The notes beneath the pieces were generated by a model. It saw nothing but the letters and a program-made list of their open reading frames with translations, made no database searches and had not been told where the DNA came from. A DNA stretch of 64,000 nucleotides from positions 4,363,501 through 4,427,500 of the forward strand of contig NC_083384.1 of NCBI RefSeq assembly GCF_031755915.1. The letters are read 5' to 3'. The stretch is from Ziziphus jujuba. Its lineage: Eukaryota; Streptophyta; Magnoliopsida; Rosales; Rhamnaceae. The stretch's first letter is position 1. Each line of letters begins with the position of its first letter. Both the position numbers and the translations under genes were made by a program. Positions 1-12,729 of the stretch are shown here, piece after piece.

Positions 1-317
1 AACTGATGTCTGTCCGAGCTAAGTTACATCCGATGTCCGAAGTCCGAGATCAAATGTCTGAGGCAAGGGTGTCCGATATAAAATGTCCGATATATGGTAT
101 CCGATGTATCAGCTTCCACCACTTGGATACTTAAAAAAGGTCTTTTATCTTCATGTATGGACAAGCCTTTTTGAGAATGAATTACTTTCTGGATAAAGGT
201 AGCAAGATTGTCCTTAAACCTCTTAGCTTGAGCCCTAGTGATCGGTCCAGTCTTCATCCGTACTAGATCATTACCTAGTGAGTTGTCGGTGGTGCGAGCT
301 CGGGCGGGTTTGCATCA
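1..317 (-). repeat. Gypsy (CRM-like) LTR fragment, element H
   Basis: The stretch aligns with the LTRs of element B (36087-37121 and 43055-44172) read on the minus strand. It ends at the LTR outer terminus TGATGC at 317, directly beside psbB sequence. The first 110 bases carry the short 'GTCTGTCCGAGCTAAG' type repeats seen in the same part of the B LTRs. The minus-strand reading frame at 24-257 is the polyprotein tail that this family carries into its LTR (motif ITRAQAKRFK). The rest of the element lies left of the window, so it cannot be said whether this is a solo LTR or part of a full copy. Confidence 0.85.
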
Positions 318-1253
318 CATCCCCATTGTCCATTGAGCCCGCTCTGAATAATCCCCCATTTGCCTGATTATTGTTGATGTAATCATAAAAAGCTAATTTT
401 TTAGGAATTTTCGACCAAGCTTCGGATAAACTTTGATTTTTGGCTAGCCCAGCACCAACTCGTTGATATATTTCTTGTTGAAAGTATCCTTGATCCCATT
501 GATAACGAGTGGGACCAACTAATTCAATCGGGGTAGTTGCCGAACCATACCATATAATTCCAGCAACTACAAAAGCTGCAAAAAAGACTACAACGATACT
601 ACTAGAATGGACGGTTTCAAAATTTCCCATACATAATCCTTTGTATAGACATTGGGGTGAACAGACGCTAAGATGGAATAGACCGGCCAATATGCCCAAG
701 GTCCCTGCTACAATATGATGAAAGGCTATTCCTCTGGGATTAAAAGGATCAAAACCTTCCACACCCCACGTTGGATTTACAGATTATACCCTTTTGGTTA
801 GTCCATAAGGATTGGATACCCGTATTCCCTGACCATACAATCCTGTTACATGAAATATGCCAAAGCTAAAGCAAGCCAGCCCTAAAAGAAATAAATTAAT
901 TCCAAAGATTTTAGGTAAATCCAAATTGGGTTTTCCTGTACAATCATCATAAAATATTTCTAGATCCCATTATACCCAATGCCAAATAGCTGCCAAAAAG
1001 TATAAGCCAGAAAACACAATACGTGCATCGGCCATGCCTTTGTAACTCCAAATATCCTGATTCGTTATAATTCTTCCTATGATACTCCAACTGCCCCATG
1101 AATTGGTTATTCCTAAATGAGTCATGAAGGGTATAATAAAACATCCCTTGTCTCCACATTAGATCCAAAACATGGTCAAAGGGATAAAAAACCGCTAATT
1201 CGTATAGAGCCATCGAACCGGCCCTACCAACAACAATACTTCAATGAGAAGTT
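318..1253 (-). pseudogene. psbB: psbB fragment (photosystem II CP47), plastid-derived
   Basis: psbB encodes CP47, the chlorophyll-binding inner antenna of photosystem II in the thylakoid membrane. About 312 codons are present, roughly residues 22 to 331 of the usual 508. Recognisable pieces include the antenna region [23 protein letters not shown] and the block ending in GSMDNGD. The frame is broken between about 763 and 946 and near 1140, and many substitutions are non-conservative. Both ends are cut: the 3' end stops exactly at a gypsy LTR (317/318), and the 5' end loses the first codons and runs into clpP intron sequence. Divergent psbB and clpP neighbours are the normal plastid arrangement. 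It is a dead nuclear copy. Confidence 0.93.
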
Positions 1254-1527
1254 AGTCCGATAAGTTTAGTGAATTTTTTTTATTTATAGGTTTTTAATTT
1301 ATATATAAATTAAAATAGGCCAAAACTTATCTTTCTCGAAACATGAAAGAAAAAGCCCCTCTTTGTTACAAGTTAAAAAGAGCCTGCTATGAATATAAAA
1401 AAACAAAGAAAGCTAGAATCTACACATTGATTCTTTTTTTTTTTTTTTTTTTTGCAATTTGTGTTGAACTGTATGCATCAAAAGGCGCATGTATGGTTCC
1501 TAAGGGATACAATTTTATCCCAATCAT
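1254..1527 (+). other. clpP intron 1 tail with group II domain V and VI
   Basis: This is the 3' end of the first clpP group II intron. A 34-base domain V hairpin lies at 1466-1499 (GAACTGTATGCATC, then GCGCATGTATGGTTC). A domain VI stem follows (GGGATA...TATCCC) just before the clpP exon at about 1528. The clpP first exon, the 5' part of the intron and the psbB-clpP promoter region are missing, so a deletion has joined truncated psbB to intron sequence. The upstream T-run at about 1431-1453 is low complexity. Confidence 0.72.
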
Positions 1528-1810
1528 CGGACTTTATGAAGAAAGATTACTTGTTTTAGGCCAACCGGTTGATAACGAGATCTCGAATCAACTTATTGGT
1601 TTAATGGTATTCTTAGCATAGAGGATGATACCAAAGATCTGTATTTGTTTATAAACTCACCCGGCTAATAGCCAGAGTAGCTAGTTATGGTATTATGCAA
1701 TTTGTACGACCAGATATACAGACAGTATGCATGGGATTAGCTGTTTCAATTGCATCTTTTATTATGGTCAGAGGAGAAATTAGCAAACATCTAGCATTCC
1801 CTCATGCTTG
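1528..1810 (+). pseudogene. clpP: clpP exon 2 fragment, plastid-derived
   Basis: clpP encodes the proteolytic subunit of the stromal Clp protease. The exon begins near the [12 protein letters not shown] segment and continues through [33 protein letters not shown] and CMGLAVS to LAFPHAW. The catalytic serine region is altered: the usual AASMGSF reads VSIASF. A stop and frame change occurs near 1620, and a few codons are lost after INSPG. The exon ends at 1810 against GTGCC, a group II intron 5' end. Exon 3 is absent, and the catalytic His and Asp regions with it. Orientation opposite to psbB matches the plastome. Confidence 0.9.
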
Positions 1811-2999
1811 GTGCCAATGAGTTTTTTATTGGATTTTAGAGAAAAAAATGAAGACTATGCCTTCGCGCCGCAAGAAATATGAATATTAAGTAATAATAAC
1901 ATGGCACTTTGAATTCGATATAAAAAGAAAAAATTTTCAAAATACTTACATTATGTATTGAAATAGCAGTTTGAGATAAAGAAATGGTATTTTCAATTTT
2001 ATCTTATCTATCAAGAGATCTATCTTAGCGTCATAAACTTTTTTTGTTTTCACACCGAAGATAACAATATTTATGTTATGAAAGAATACGGAAAAAAAAA
2101 AACATGAAAAACTTAAATAAGTAAAAAAAAAATCCTTATTTATTTGTATTGAAAAAAAAAAAGAAGAAAAGAAACTTTGGGATTGCTAAATGACAGACGA
2201 AAAATAAAGCAACAGAGCCATCAGAGTATTTTTTTAACTACTCCAAAAGGAAGGGTGGTTAGCGGATTTACCTATATGAATTTTGACAGATTCCAAATGA
2301 TAATAAAACAAGGATATAATAAGGAGTCTATAATATAAGAGTCTATAGATTAATATATATATTTTTAATATATTTAATATATATTAAATAAAAGTAAAAT
2401 ATTATAAGTCTGTAAAGTATATAATAGACTATAATATACTAGGTACGTATATAGTATAATAAATGTAAATCAAAACTGTAAATATGTAAATAAAATAAGT
2501 AAATAATGGGCTTATTCATCATTCTACATGCAATATATGTATGATAATTCACTTTTTTATTATGTTCATAATTTATTTTTATTACTCTTCATTTTTGTTT
2601 TTCCGGCAAAAGAGATCCTTAGTAAAATCAGGGATTCTTAAGGGATATAGAAAGATGCAGGACCCCTTTGCCTAATTTCATGGACGAAAGAAATAGAATT
2701 TGCTCTTTTTATTTTGTTTGATAGAGATTTCTTGATCTGATTAGTAATCAGGGCTATCGATAAAAAAAAGTATCCGCATGATTCTTTTTCCAATTTAATC
2801 TTATGTTACCAAAAAAAAAAATCCATTCTTGGAATTTTGACTTTTCTTCCTATAAACTAAATAGCTACTTGGTTACCACAAAACAAGTAATAAATTTAAA
2901 ACAAGTAATAAATTTTTGAATTTATTAAATTAAATAATTTATTAAATATTAAATTAAGGATAAAATTAAGGATAAGGATATATGGCTCTCCTTAATTTT
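1811..2999. other. clpP intron 2 start and AT-rich plastid spacer
   Basis: The first part begins with the group II intron start GTGCCAATGAG that follows clpP exon 2. The remainder is very AT-rich with poly-A and poly-T runs and leads into the 3' end of accD. In a standard plastome clpP and accD are separated by rps12 exon 1, rpl20, rps18, rpl33, psaJ, petG, petL, the psbE group, petA, cemA, ycf4 and psaI. None is seen here, so a deletion or fragment join lies in this interval. I could not place the exact junction by eye. Confidence 0.5.
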
Positions 3000-4698
3000 A
3001 TTTTTGATTTCACTTTTCGATTTAAAGGAAAGAAAGCATGGAGCTGAAATAACTCACTCAGAATGCCTTTTAAAGGATTACGTGGTACGATAATATCGAA
3101 TAAGCCCTTATGGAATAAATAGGCAGTCGCTTATGCACCCTCGGGTATTGTCTTATTCAATGTTTGTTCAATTACTCTTTTACTGGCAAATGCAATGTAG
3201 GCATTTGATTCGGCAATAATGATATCTCCCAACATACTAAAACTAGCTATCACCCCACCCGTAGTAGGAGATGGAAGGATTGATACATAGAATAACTTAT
3301 TATTTGATTGATAATAATATAAAACAGAAGATATTTTAGCCATTTGCATCAAGCTCAAACTTCCTTCTTGCATACGTGCTCCTCCATAAGCACACCCTAG
3401 AATAAGAGGTAAAAATTTATTGGTAGCATGTTCAATCAAAGTGTGATTTTCTTGCACACTACTGAGCCCATACTACCCCCCATAAACTGAAAATCCATAA
3501 CCCAGATTTCTACAGAAATACCATTTAGTTGACCTATGCCTGTTTGAATAGCATCAGTTAATCCTATTGTTTTTTTATTAAAATCAATACGATCTTTATA
3601 TGGTTCCTCCCATGAATGAAATTTTATGGGATCTCTAGAGACCATGTCTTAATCCAGAGGCTCCCAAGTACCTGGATCAACCAAACTTTCGATTCTATCT
3701 AAACTAGTCATTTTCAAATGATGTCCACAATGTTCACAAATATTCGCTTGAAATTTAAAAAATTTCTTATAATTTAATCCATAACAGTTTTCGCATTGCA
3801 CCCATAAATATTTGTATTTTTTAGTTATCTTTAAATCACATTTTATGTCTCTTATTTGTATTTGATTTAGAGAAAACACTAAATCATTTTTTCTCTCTTT
3901 TATTTCAGCTAGAACTTTCTTTAATTTGTTTTCTTTTAAAATTTTATTTAATTTTAATTAGTTTTCTTTTAGTTGAGTTAGAGCTCTCTCTAAATCCCTT
4001 TTACTTTTTCTTAGTTTAGTTAGAGCTCTCTTGATCTCTCCTTTTCTTAGAGTTTTTGCACTATCATTTGTACTGGTTCTTATACTTGAACTCCCGCTTT
4101 TACTACTCTTATTGCTTTCACCATGAATGTAACTATAAATGTAACTGTCATTGGAATTGACACCACTACTTAAAATAAACTGATCAGTACTGATTTGAGA
4201 ACAAAGATAACTATCAATGCAACTAGTAATGTGATTATTCCAACTATATTTAGTATCATATATGTAACGATAATAGTGAGGATCGTCACTCTTAGATACA
4301 TTGTTTGGATAACTAGAATTTTAATAGCTATAAAAAGAACTTTTTGATGCACTTAGAAAAGAACGATCGATGTCAGTCTCAAAAATTGAATTTTCAATAT
4401 CAAAATATTTGGAGTAATGGTCCCTATTACTATCCTTAAAGAAAACAGTTTGATTAGAGATGAAATTTCAAATGTACCTCCTAACACCGACTAAATGATC
4501 AACATTACTGTAACTATAATTATTACTCTCAATCCCATTAGGGATTTTTTTATTCATGTGATTTATAATCGGAACTTTATTTACACTGGTATTTTCATTT
4601 TCAATAGGACCACCAAAACTATCCATTGATTTACTTAACCCACACTTGTACTCTAACCCCCACCTAAACAACATTGAATCAAACCAACATTTTTCCAT
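3000..4698 (-). pseudogene. accD: accD (acetyl-CoA carboxylase beta subunit), plastid-derived, near full length
   Basis: accD encodes the carboxyltransferase beta subunit of the plastid acetyl-CoA carboxylase, which makes malonyl-CoA for fatty acid synthesis. The start at 4698 gives MEKCWF, close to the usual MEKWWFN. A variable Asn/Ser- and then Lys/Glu-rich middle (about 3880-4470) is followed by the four-cysteine zinc finger (C-x2-C...C-x2-C, about 3700-3800) and the carboxyltransferase core ([13 protein letters not shown], about 3350-3420; [15 protein letters not shown] segment near 3270). The C-terminus [17 protein letters not shown] is visible near 3030-3110. Several frameshifts and stops split it into pieces. 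rbcL lies upstream on the same strand, as in the plastome. Confidence 0.92.
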
Positions 4699-4799
4699 AG
4701 AGCTTTCTTGCCCTTATTTACATGAAAATACAATAAATGAATAGTCATTTGATAAAAATCATTTGAATATTCCGATTAAAATTTAGAATCAAATAACAC

Positions 4800-5897
4800 C
4801 TGGTAGAGGGACCTAATCTTGCATGAAATAAATATCACAGCTTCGATCTTTTTCAATAAAATCATCAGCTAATAAATCAACAAAGCTTAAAGTGATGTCT
4901 CTTTCCCCTTCAAGTTTACCTACTACAGTACCAGTGTAAATATGATCTCCACCAGACAGACGTAACGCTTTAGCTAGTACACGAAAGGGGCATAACATGA
5001 TTTTTCCTTCTATCAATAACTGCATGCATTAAATGGTGGATGTGAAGAAGTAGACCATTATCTCGGCAATAATGAGCCAAGCTAGTATTTGTAGTGAATC
5101 CCCCTGTTAAGTAATCATGCATTATAATAGGAACTCCTAATTCTCTGGCAAATATAATCCTTTTAATCAATTCTTTGCATGTACCTGCAGTAGCATTCAA
5201 GTAATGCCCTTTGATTTCACCAATTTCAGCCTCTGCTTTATAAATGGCTTCAGTACAAAATAAGAAATGGTCTCTCCAATGCATAAATGGTTGGGAATTC
5301 AAGTTCTCATCATCTTTGGTAAAATCAAGTCCACCGCAAAGACATTCATAAATTGCTCTACCGTAATTCTTAGCAGATAACCCCAATTTAGGTTTAATAG
5401 TACATCCCAATAGGGGGCGGCCATACTTGTTCAATTTATCTCTTTCAACCTGGATGCCATGAGGTGGTCCTTGGAAAAATATAGTATAAGAAGGAAGGAT
5501 TCGTAAATCCTCCAAATGTAGGGCGTGTAGGGCCTTGAAACAAAAAAACATTGCCCACAATGAAAGTAAACATGTTAGTGACAGAACCTTCTTCAAAAAG
5601 GTCTAAGGGGTAAGCTACGTAAGCAATATATTGATTTTCTTCTCTAGCAACAAGCTCAAAGCCGTAGCGTTGACCTTTGTGGCGACTAAGGCTGGTAAGC
5701 CTGTTAGTCCATACAATTGACCATGTACCAGTAGAAGATTCAGTAGCTACCGTAGCCCCTGCTACCTCAAGTGGAACTCCACGTTAAGGAGCTACTTAAA
5801 ACGCTGTCAAGATATCAATATCTTTGGTTTCATAGTTAGGAGTGTGAATCCAACACTTGAATCCAGCACTTGTTTTAGTCTCTCTTTATGGTGACAT
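4800..5897 (-). pseudogene. rbcL: rbcL (RuBisCO large subunit), 3'-truncated, plastid-derived
   Basis: rbcL encodes the catalytic large subunit of RuBisCO. The start codon is at 5897 and the fourth codon is already TAA in place of CAA. The region near codons 16-24 is shortened. The segments [65 protein letters not shown] and [18 protein letters not shown] are clear, so the catalytic Lys of TIKPKLG and the active-site loop are recognisable in part, although KDDEN is kept while other active-site residues have changed. The carbamylated-lysine region itself is retained. It ends near residue 362 (WVSLPG-like) and abuts accD upstream sequence, so about 115 C-terminal codons and the spacer are lost. 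Frameshifts occur near 4990 and 5590. Confidence 0.93.
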
Positions 5898-6722
5898 AAG
5901 TCCTTCTTTACAACTCATGAATTAAGAATTCTTACGATACCAAGGTCTATTCGACATGAATTACGAGTTAATGAAAGTTTTCATAGGAATCTTTCACAAA
6001 ATTATCAACTAATTAGAATGGTTCGTTATTAGACCATGGTATTTAATTCGCCAAATACATCATTATTGTATACTCTTTCATATGTATGGCGCAACCCGCT
6101 ATTCGTTTTTCAAAGTTTCTAATCTCTTACCTTTTTTTTAATCGAAATATCTGAGAAATTCACTATTGACAATAATATATGTTGTATATGTAAATCCTAG
6201 AAGCAAAAATATGTAGAATTCATTCATGAATAGAAAGAACGGGTATAGGTATAAAAAAGAAAAATAATATTAATATAATGAATAATATAAAATAATATAA
6301 TAAATAATGGGTTAGGCGTAAATTAATATGCTAAAATAGGAAATAGGACATGAAAGAAGGGCCGATGAGATAGAAAAAAAGAATCATAAATAGAATAGAG
6401 CTCGGGCTCAAATTCCATAGATAATATGGTTCATATTGTCTATAATGATAGGCAAATGAAAGACTATCTTAAGATCTTTATTCATATACTTGATATTTTG
6501 AAAATGGATTTTGGTTGAACTTGAAAATTCACTCATTGAAATTGAATAAGTAAACAATTGGATTGCATTCAGTTGGATAGCCCCAACAAAGTCGAGTGCT
6601 AGTGCCCATTTTTTATTTCTGATTGAAATATTAAATTGACCGATTAACTTAACTTACTATTGAACATTTATTTTTGATTTCAATAATTTTCGCAAAAAAT
6701 TATGACATCTTTTTATTTTATT
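5898..6722. other. rbcL-atpB divergent intergenic region, plastid-derived
   Basis: AT-rich spacer between the divergent rbcL (minus) and atpB (plus), the usual plastid arrangement and a length close to the usual 800 bp. It would hold the two divergent promoters and the rbcL 5' leader, but after this much decay I cannot assign individual promoter boxes with confidence. No reading frame of interest was seen. Confidence 0.7.
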
Positions 6723-7814
<1,092 letters not shown>

Positions 7815-8907
7815 TTTCACTTAAACAAGGTCTCGACACTCGTGTTTGCACACTAGTTTCGGCTTTTACCCTCTTTTAAGCTCACACACTCTTGCCTTTT
7901 TCCACTCAATGAATTATCTCAAAGTTCTAATTAAAACACCCACAAAACAGCAATTAGATCACTAGTATATTTTAATTAAACTTATCAATAAAACAGTAGC
8001 AAAAAGTAGGCAATACCGAAAGAATCCAACAAATCCTAATTTTTCGGCTTTCTAGACAAGAAAACGCAAAATAATGGGAAAACGTTGGAATTTTTGAAAA
8101 CTGCACCAGATGGTAGTAGATTATGAGTTCAAGAATAAAATTCCAGAAAAAGAAATTCAAATACGAACAAGAATCAAAGAGAACAAAAATATAGAAAAGT
8201 GTTGGTTGTTGTTCTTGTAATTCAAGTTTTGTATCAATTCCTTTAACTAATTTTAATCCAAAAAAATTTAAACACCCAAAATCCAAATATCCAGAAGCAA
8301 AGATAATTTCCCAGAAACTCAAATATTGAATAAATAATCAAAAACCAGCAGCTCCAACAAATTTCCAGCAAACAAATCAAACTCCAACAAACCGAAATAT
8401 TTTTCTGTTTTTTTTTTCTTTTTTTATTCGGATTTACCCCTTCTCTTTTTATTTTTTTTTTCACTCACAAAACATAAACAACTGCAGTAGCAAGAATAAT
8501 TACCAAAATTGCAATCCCAACTCCAAAACAAACACCAAACCCGTGACCTCCAAATAAACACAAATGTGCAGTTTTTTTTTTTTTTTTTTTTAAATGTTGC
8601 TGCAAACTCTTTTTTTTTTTTTTTTTTTTGAATATATGAATGCAAATATTTAAGACTAAAACAGCAAAGAAAAATCAACAAAAACCAAAATCAACAAGAA
8701 CAATGATGAAAAACAACCAACAAACTAGGAAACAAAAATACGGTAAAACTAGGAAATCCTAATTCAACTAGGAATGAATTTTTATTTTTTTTTTAAGATG
8801 CAGAACGTGTATGGGATGGATGCAACCTTAACCTAATGCTAAAATTGTAGAATAACACAAAAATAAATAAATCAAATAAATATAGATCAAACCTGAACAA
8901 AATTTAG

Positions 8908-8919
8908 CTCTGATACCAA
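8908..8919 (-). other. Primer-binding site of element D
   Basis: TGGTATCAGAGC on the minus strand, starting one base after the LTR end plus a short TT spacer. This is complementary to the 3' end of plant initiator methionine tRNA, the usual reverse-transcription primer for many plant LTR elements. Confidence 0.9.
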
Positions 8920-8920
8920 A

Positions 8921-10032
8921 TGATACGAACCTAGGACGACCTGCTCCTAAACCCGTATTATATTAGCCCGGATCTTAATTAAGTTCAAGTTCTAATGGAA
9001 TTGATCTCAACCCCTAACCAACCTGTGGTTAGAAACCTTGGTATAATGTAGACGCCACAATAGGGGATGGAAAACCTATTGATAAGTCAAGCTAAAACAA
9101 CCAATTCTCTAATGGTGTTTTTAGGTGTTCTCAAAGAACAAAGAGATAATTAATCTCACAAGTATTTTCTCAATCAAATCAAAGTTTTTCATCTTGAAAA
9201 ATAAGCCTTTAAATAGGCTACAAAGCCACGAAATAAAACCCTAGAACATAAGGAAAACCAGCCACCACACATAAAGAAACCTCGTTGGCCGAAACTATAC
9301 TTCCTTTCCTAATCTAAGTTTGATTAATTAATTTCTTTATATTAAATTAGGAATTAATTAATTTACAATGGAAAGAATAAAATAAAAACCTTCCTAAAGT
9401 TATTTTTCCAGAAAATAAATAAATAAAAGCCAAAAAGTAATGGTAGTTTCCTAAAACAAAAAGTAAAAACAAATTAGGAAACTAAAAATGCTAACCTTTT
9501 TTATCAAGTTGACTTTGATCAATCTTTGACCTCTTTGAGCTTCAAATCAGCTTCTAGATGATTTTTGGGATGCCAAATAAGCTGAATATGAAGTCCCACA
9601 CGTTGCCCATGCTTGGAAAAATTAGAAAAGGCTAATACAGTAAAATACAGTAAAGCCAGCAAGCAATACAGCAAATACAGCAAGCCCTTTTTGATTGCAT
9701 TTGAGGCTGCTTTAACTTGATTCCATGACCTCTTAGGCATATGTATTGAACCCATAAAGCATTGGAACCATTTCATGCTTCCCGGACTCAAAAAAGGTAC
9801 CAAAATAGTCACCCGGGTCTGTATCGGCTTCCACCACTTGGATGCTTAGAATGGGCTTTGCATCTTCAAGTATGGACATGCTCTATTGAGATTGATTACC
9901 CTCTGTATAAATACTCCCAGGTTGCCCTTAAATTTCTTAATTTGAGCTCTTGTGATTGGCCTAGTCTTCATCCGTGTCGAGTCAGCACCCCAACGGGTTA
10001 TCGGTGGAGCGGGCTCGGGCGGAATCACATCA
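8921..10032 (-). repeat. LTR of element D
   Basis: A 1112-bp LTR with the termini TGATGTGATT and CGTATCA when read on the minus strand, matching the LTRs of element A (1096 and 1135 bp). It contains the AATTAATTAATTCC inverted repeat near 9330-9365, and the promoter-like TTTAAATAGGC region near 9210. Confidence 0.9.
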
Positions 10033-10303
10033 GTTTCTACTTTCTTCGTCTCCATTGGTTAGGTGAGTTTCCTTTTTCTTTATGGTTGGTGAAGACATGT
10101 AGTGGGTTGTTTTTTTTTTTTTCTTTTTTCCTTTTAACCGCAGGTTAGGTTTGTTAGATTTTCTTAATCTTGCTTTTGTAGATATTTTGTTTGTGATATT
10201 GCATGACATTGTTTTGCTAAGTTCAACAAGCATTTTATGTTGAAGATCAACTTCACCACAACATCGTACTTTTGCTGAAGAAGATGTTCTTCGAGATACT
10301 ATG
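10033..10303. other. Unassigned segment between two gypsy elements
   Basis: About 270 bases between the 5' end of element D and the 3' end of element E. It has a T-rich run at 10111-10132 and a more gene-like stretch near 10240-10300. I do not recognise it as plastid or retroelement, and no convincing frame is present. It may be the original nuclear flank of one of the two elements. Confidence 0.4.
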
Positions 10304-11423
10304 TAATACGAACCTAGGACAACCTGCTCCTAAACCCATATTATATTAGCTCGGATCTAATTATGTTCAAGTTCTAATGGTCACCTTGACCCCTAACCAA
10401 CCTATGATTAGAACCTTGGTATATAATGAAGACACCACAATAGGTGATGGAAGGCCTATTGATAAGTCAAACTAAAACACTCATTCACTAATGGTGTTTT
10501 AGGCGTTGAAAAGAACAAAGAGAATTCAATCTCACAAATAAGTTTTTGTATAAAATTCATGCTTAATTCTTATTGAAAAATAATCCTTTCAATAGGCTAC
10601 AAAGTCATGAAATAAAACCCTAAAAACAAAGGGAAAACCGGCCATACAAAGTAGTTTCCTATCGTAACCGAAATTCTCACTCATTTCCTAATCAAATTTG
10701 GATTAATTAATTCCTTTATTTTGAATTAGGAATTAATTAATTTAGAATGAAAATAATAAAATAATGAATTTACTAAACTTATTTTTCCATCAAATAAATA
10801 AAGAAAAAACCAAAAAAAGAATGGTAACTTCCTAAAATAAAAAGTAGAATCAAATTAGGAAACTAAAACACTAGCTTTTTGACTAAGTTGATTTTGACCA
10901 ATTTGAGCTCCAAATCAGCTTCAATATGCTTTTTAGGATGCCAAACAATCTTATCATGAAGTCCCACACGTTTCCCTTGCTTGGAAGAAAAAGAAAAAGC
11001 GAACTCAGTACAATAAAGTAAAGTCAGCACAAAATACAGCAAAAACCGGCCAAATTTACTAACTATTTGTACAACCCCTTTTTGGACGACTTTGTAGCTG
11101 ATTTGACTTGATTCCATGTCCTCTTAGACATATGTATTGAATCCATGAAACATTGGAACCATTTCATGCTTCCCGAACTCCAAAAATGTACCAAAACAGC
11201 TACCCAGGCCCGTATCGGCTTTCACCACTTGTATGCTCAAAACAGGTCTTGATTCTTCAGGAATAGACGTACCCTCTTGAGAATGGATTATGCCTTGGCA
11301 AAGGCAGCAAGGTGATCATTAAATCTCTTAGCTTGAGCTCTAGTGATTGGCCCGATTTTCATCCGTATCGGGTTAGTACCCTAGCGGGTTGTTGGTTGTG
11401 CGGGCTTGGGTAGAATCGCATCA
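10304..11423 (-). repeat. 3' LTR of element E
   Basis: A 1120-bp LTR. The left end reads TAATACGAACC, where other copies have TGATACGAACC, and the right end is GCATCA. It keeps the ATTAATTAATT inverted repeat near 10690-10740 and the TTTCAATAGGC promoter-like motif near 10590. The LTR variant is closest to the small LTR scrap at 24345-24566. Confidence 0.88.
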
Positions 11424-11433
11424 TTCCCCTTCT

Positions 11434-11991
11434 CTAGAAAAAGATTGTCCTCAAATCTAGATCATCACCTACAGAAAAAGGAGATAAAATAGCAACATTA
11501 AATGTGTCACTAACACTATACTCACCTATTAAATCAAGTTTGTAGGTATTTTCGTTACTTCGCTCTAAAACTTGAAAAGGTCCATCCACATGCAACATGA
11601 GCTTTGACTTTCTTTGTTTTGGAAACCTCTCCTTTTGTAAGTGCAACCAAACCAATTCTCCTGAGTCAAACAATATCATAAAAAAATCTTGAAATACATG
11701 CTCATTATGGTAAAAATTACACTTTTTAAAGTTAGCAAACAATATTTCCCAACTTTTCAAATTTCCACTAAGTAAAGCTCTCAACAATGCAGATAAAGTT
11801 ATATACAACAAAAACATCTTTAAATAAGTATCTTCAAAATTCATGACCAGCAATGATTTCTTATTCATAATTACTTTATTAACATCACCAAAGCTAAGAT
11901 AAAAAATTATATTTTTCTTCTCTTTCATTTCTTTTTCTTTCCTACTCACTGTTTGCATTTGTTTTCTCTCATACTCGGCTTTGTCTCTCAC
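11434..11991 (-). pseudogene. Chimeric integrase / RT-thumb / integrase C-terminal ORF of element E
   Basis: A 185-residue frame that begins in a Lys/Glu-rich linker and the segment NFYLSFGDVNKVI (also found in A and B). It then has an integrase piece ([15 protein letters not shown]), a piece like the RT thumb of element B (LFANFKKCNF...HVF, compare [10 protein letters not shown]...LVF), and then the integrase C-terminal module (GELVWLHLQKERFPKQRKSKL). In an autonomous gypsy polyprotein the RT thumb precedes integrase, so this order is rearranged. The same order occurs in element A. The integrase/thumb join lies at a shared TGTTTGC (11735-11741). No catalytic residues are present. Confidence 0.8.
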
Positions 11992-12381
11992 TTTCTCTCT
12001 CTCAGGTTTGTTAAAATTTTTCTACTCAACCTTGGTTTTAGTGAACTTACCAGACAGCAAGCTCACCTTCCTCCTTTTCGATGGATGGTGGAACCATTGG
12101 TGCCATACTAGCCTTCTCTTTGAGCCTCTCGGCTTCCCTCCTTTGTTGCATTTGAAGTTAATCACTAAATACTTCCCTTGGAGTTAATGGCTCTAGCTTA
12201 AACCTTTTCCCTTTAAATTTAAATACAATGCTATTTTCTCTACCATAATGGATAGCATCTCTATCAAATTTCCATGGCCTACCCAAGAAATTATGACCCT
12301 CATGCATAGGAACAACATCACACAATACAATATCCACATATATATCAATGCTGAATTTTACTTTGGCTTGTTTATTTACTT

Positions 12382-12729
12382 TTATCTCATCACTATTATT
12401 AAGCCTTGTAATATATATGGTTTGGGATGTTTAATGGTTGTTAATCCTAATTTATCAACTACCACATTACTAATTACATTACCACAACTTCCACTATCAA
12501 TTCTCATAATACATACATTACCTTGAATTTTACATTGGATATGGAAGATGTTTTCTCTTAGAACTTGATCCTCATCCTTGTAAACACTCAACATTCTCCT
12601 TACCACCAAGCTCAATTTAGAATTTGAAACCTTTAGGGTTTTCACTTTATCCTCAATTTCTTTCCCTTCATGCACGATCTCAATTTCAGCCTCATCACTA
12701 TCGGACTCCAACTCACCATTGTCCTTCAT
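12382..12729 (-). pseudogene. Gag end and aspartic protease fragment of element E
   Basis: An acidic gag-protease linker is followed by a retropepsin active-site motif, MRIDSGSCGNVIS, and VDKLGLTTIKHP. The family protease has the same layout in elements A and B (IIDSGS). The frame is lost after about 12382, in the region that encodes the rest of protease in B. Upstream gag and the zinc knuckle are cut off by the Copia LTR at 12729. Confidence 0.82.

Larger units (their letters stand above)
7815..10032 (-). mobile_element. Gypsy (CRM-like) element D, truncated to 5' LTR plus leader
   Basis: On the minus strand this is a 5' LTR (10032 down to 8921), a primer-binding site, and the non-coding leader down to 7815. 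The leader matches the leader of element A (58400-59570) almost throughout, including its homopolymer A/T runs. It is cut just before the gag start, at the point where atpB sequence begins. No coding domain remains and the partner LTR is absent, so a target duplication cannot be tested. The several minus-strand reading frames at about 7972-8681 are low-complexity leader and not genes. Confidence 0.88.
10304..12728 (-). mobile_element. Gypsy (CRM-like) non-autonomous element E, 5'-truncated
   Basis: On the minus strand: a protease region (about 12700-12380), a linker, a chimeric integrase/RT-thumb segment (11990-11434), and the 3' LTR (11423-10304). RT, RNase H and the integrase core are absent, as in element A. 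The gag side is cut at 12728 by the LTR of Copia element F, and its missing half does not reappear beyond F, so sequence was lost there. Divergence from A is clear throughout, with several stops in the linker, so E is an older or separate copy of the same non-autonomous type. Confidence 0.86.

Noticed and set aside
4170..4352. Hydrophobic minus-strand frame as a membrane protein
   Set aside because: It is an off-frame reading of the variable middle of accD.
7972..8681. Minus-strand open frames rich in Phe, Trp, Cys and Lys
   Set aside because: They lie in the gypsy leader between long T and A runs, recur in every copy of the leader, and have no domain or conserved start.
12048..12526. Plus-strand frames at 11981-12187 and 12248-12526
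   Set aside because: Antisense to the protease and linker of element E; no domain.
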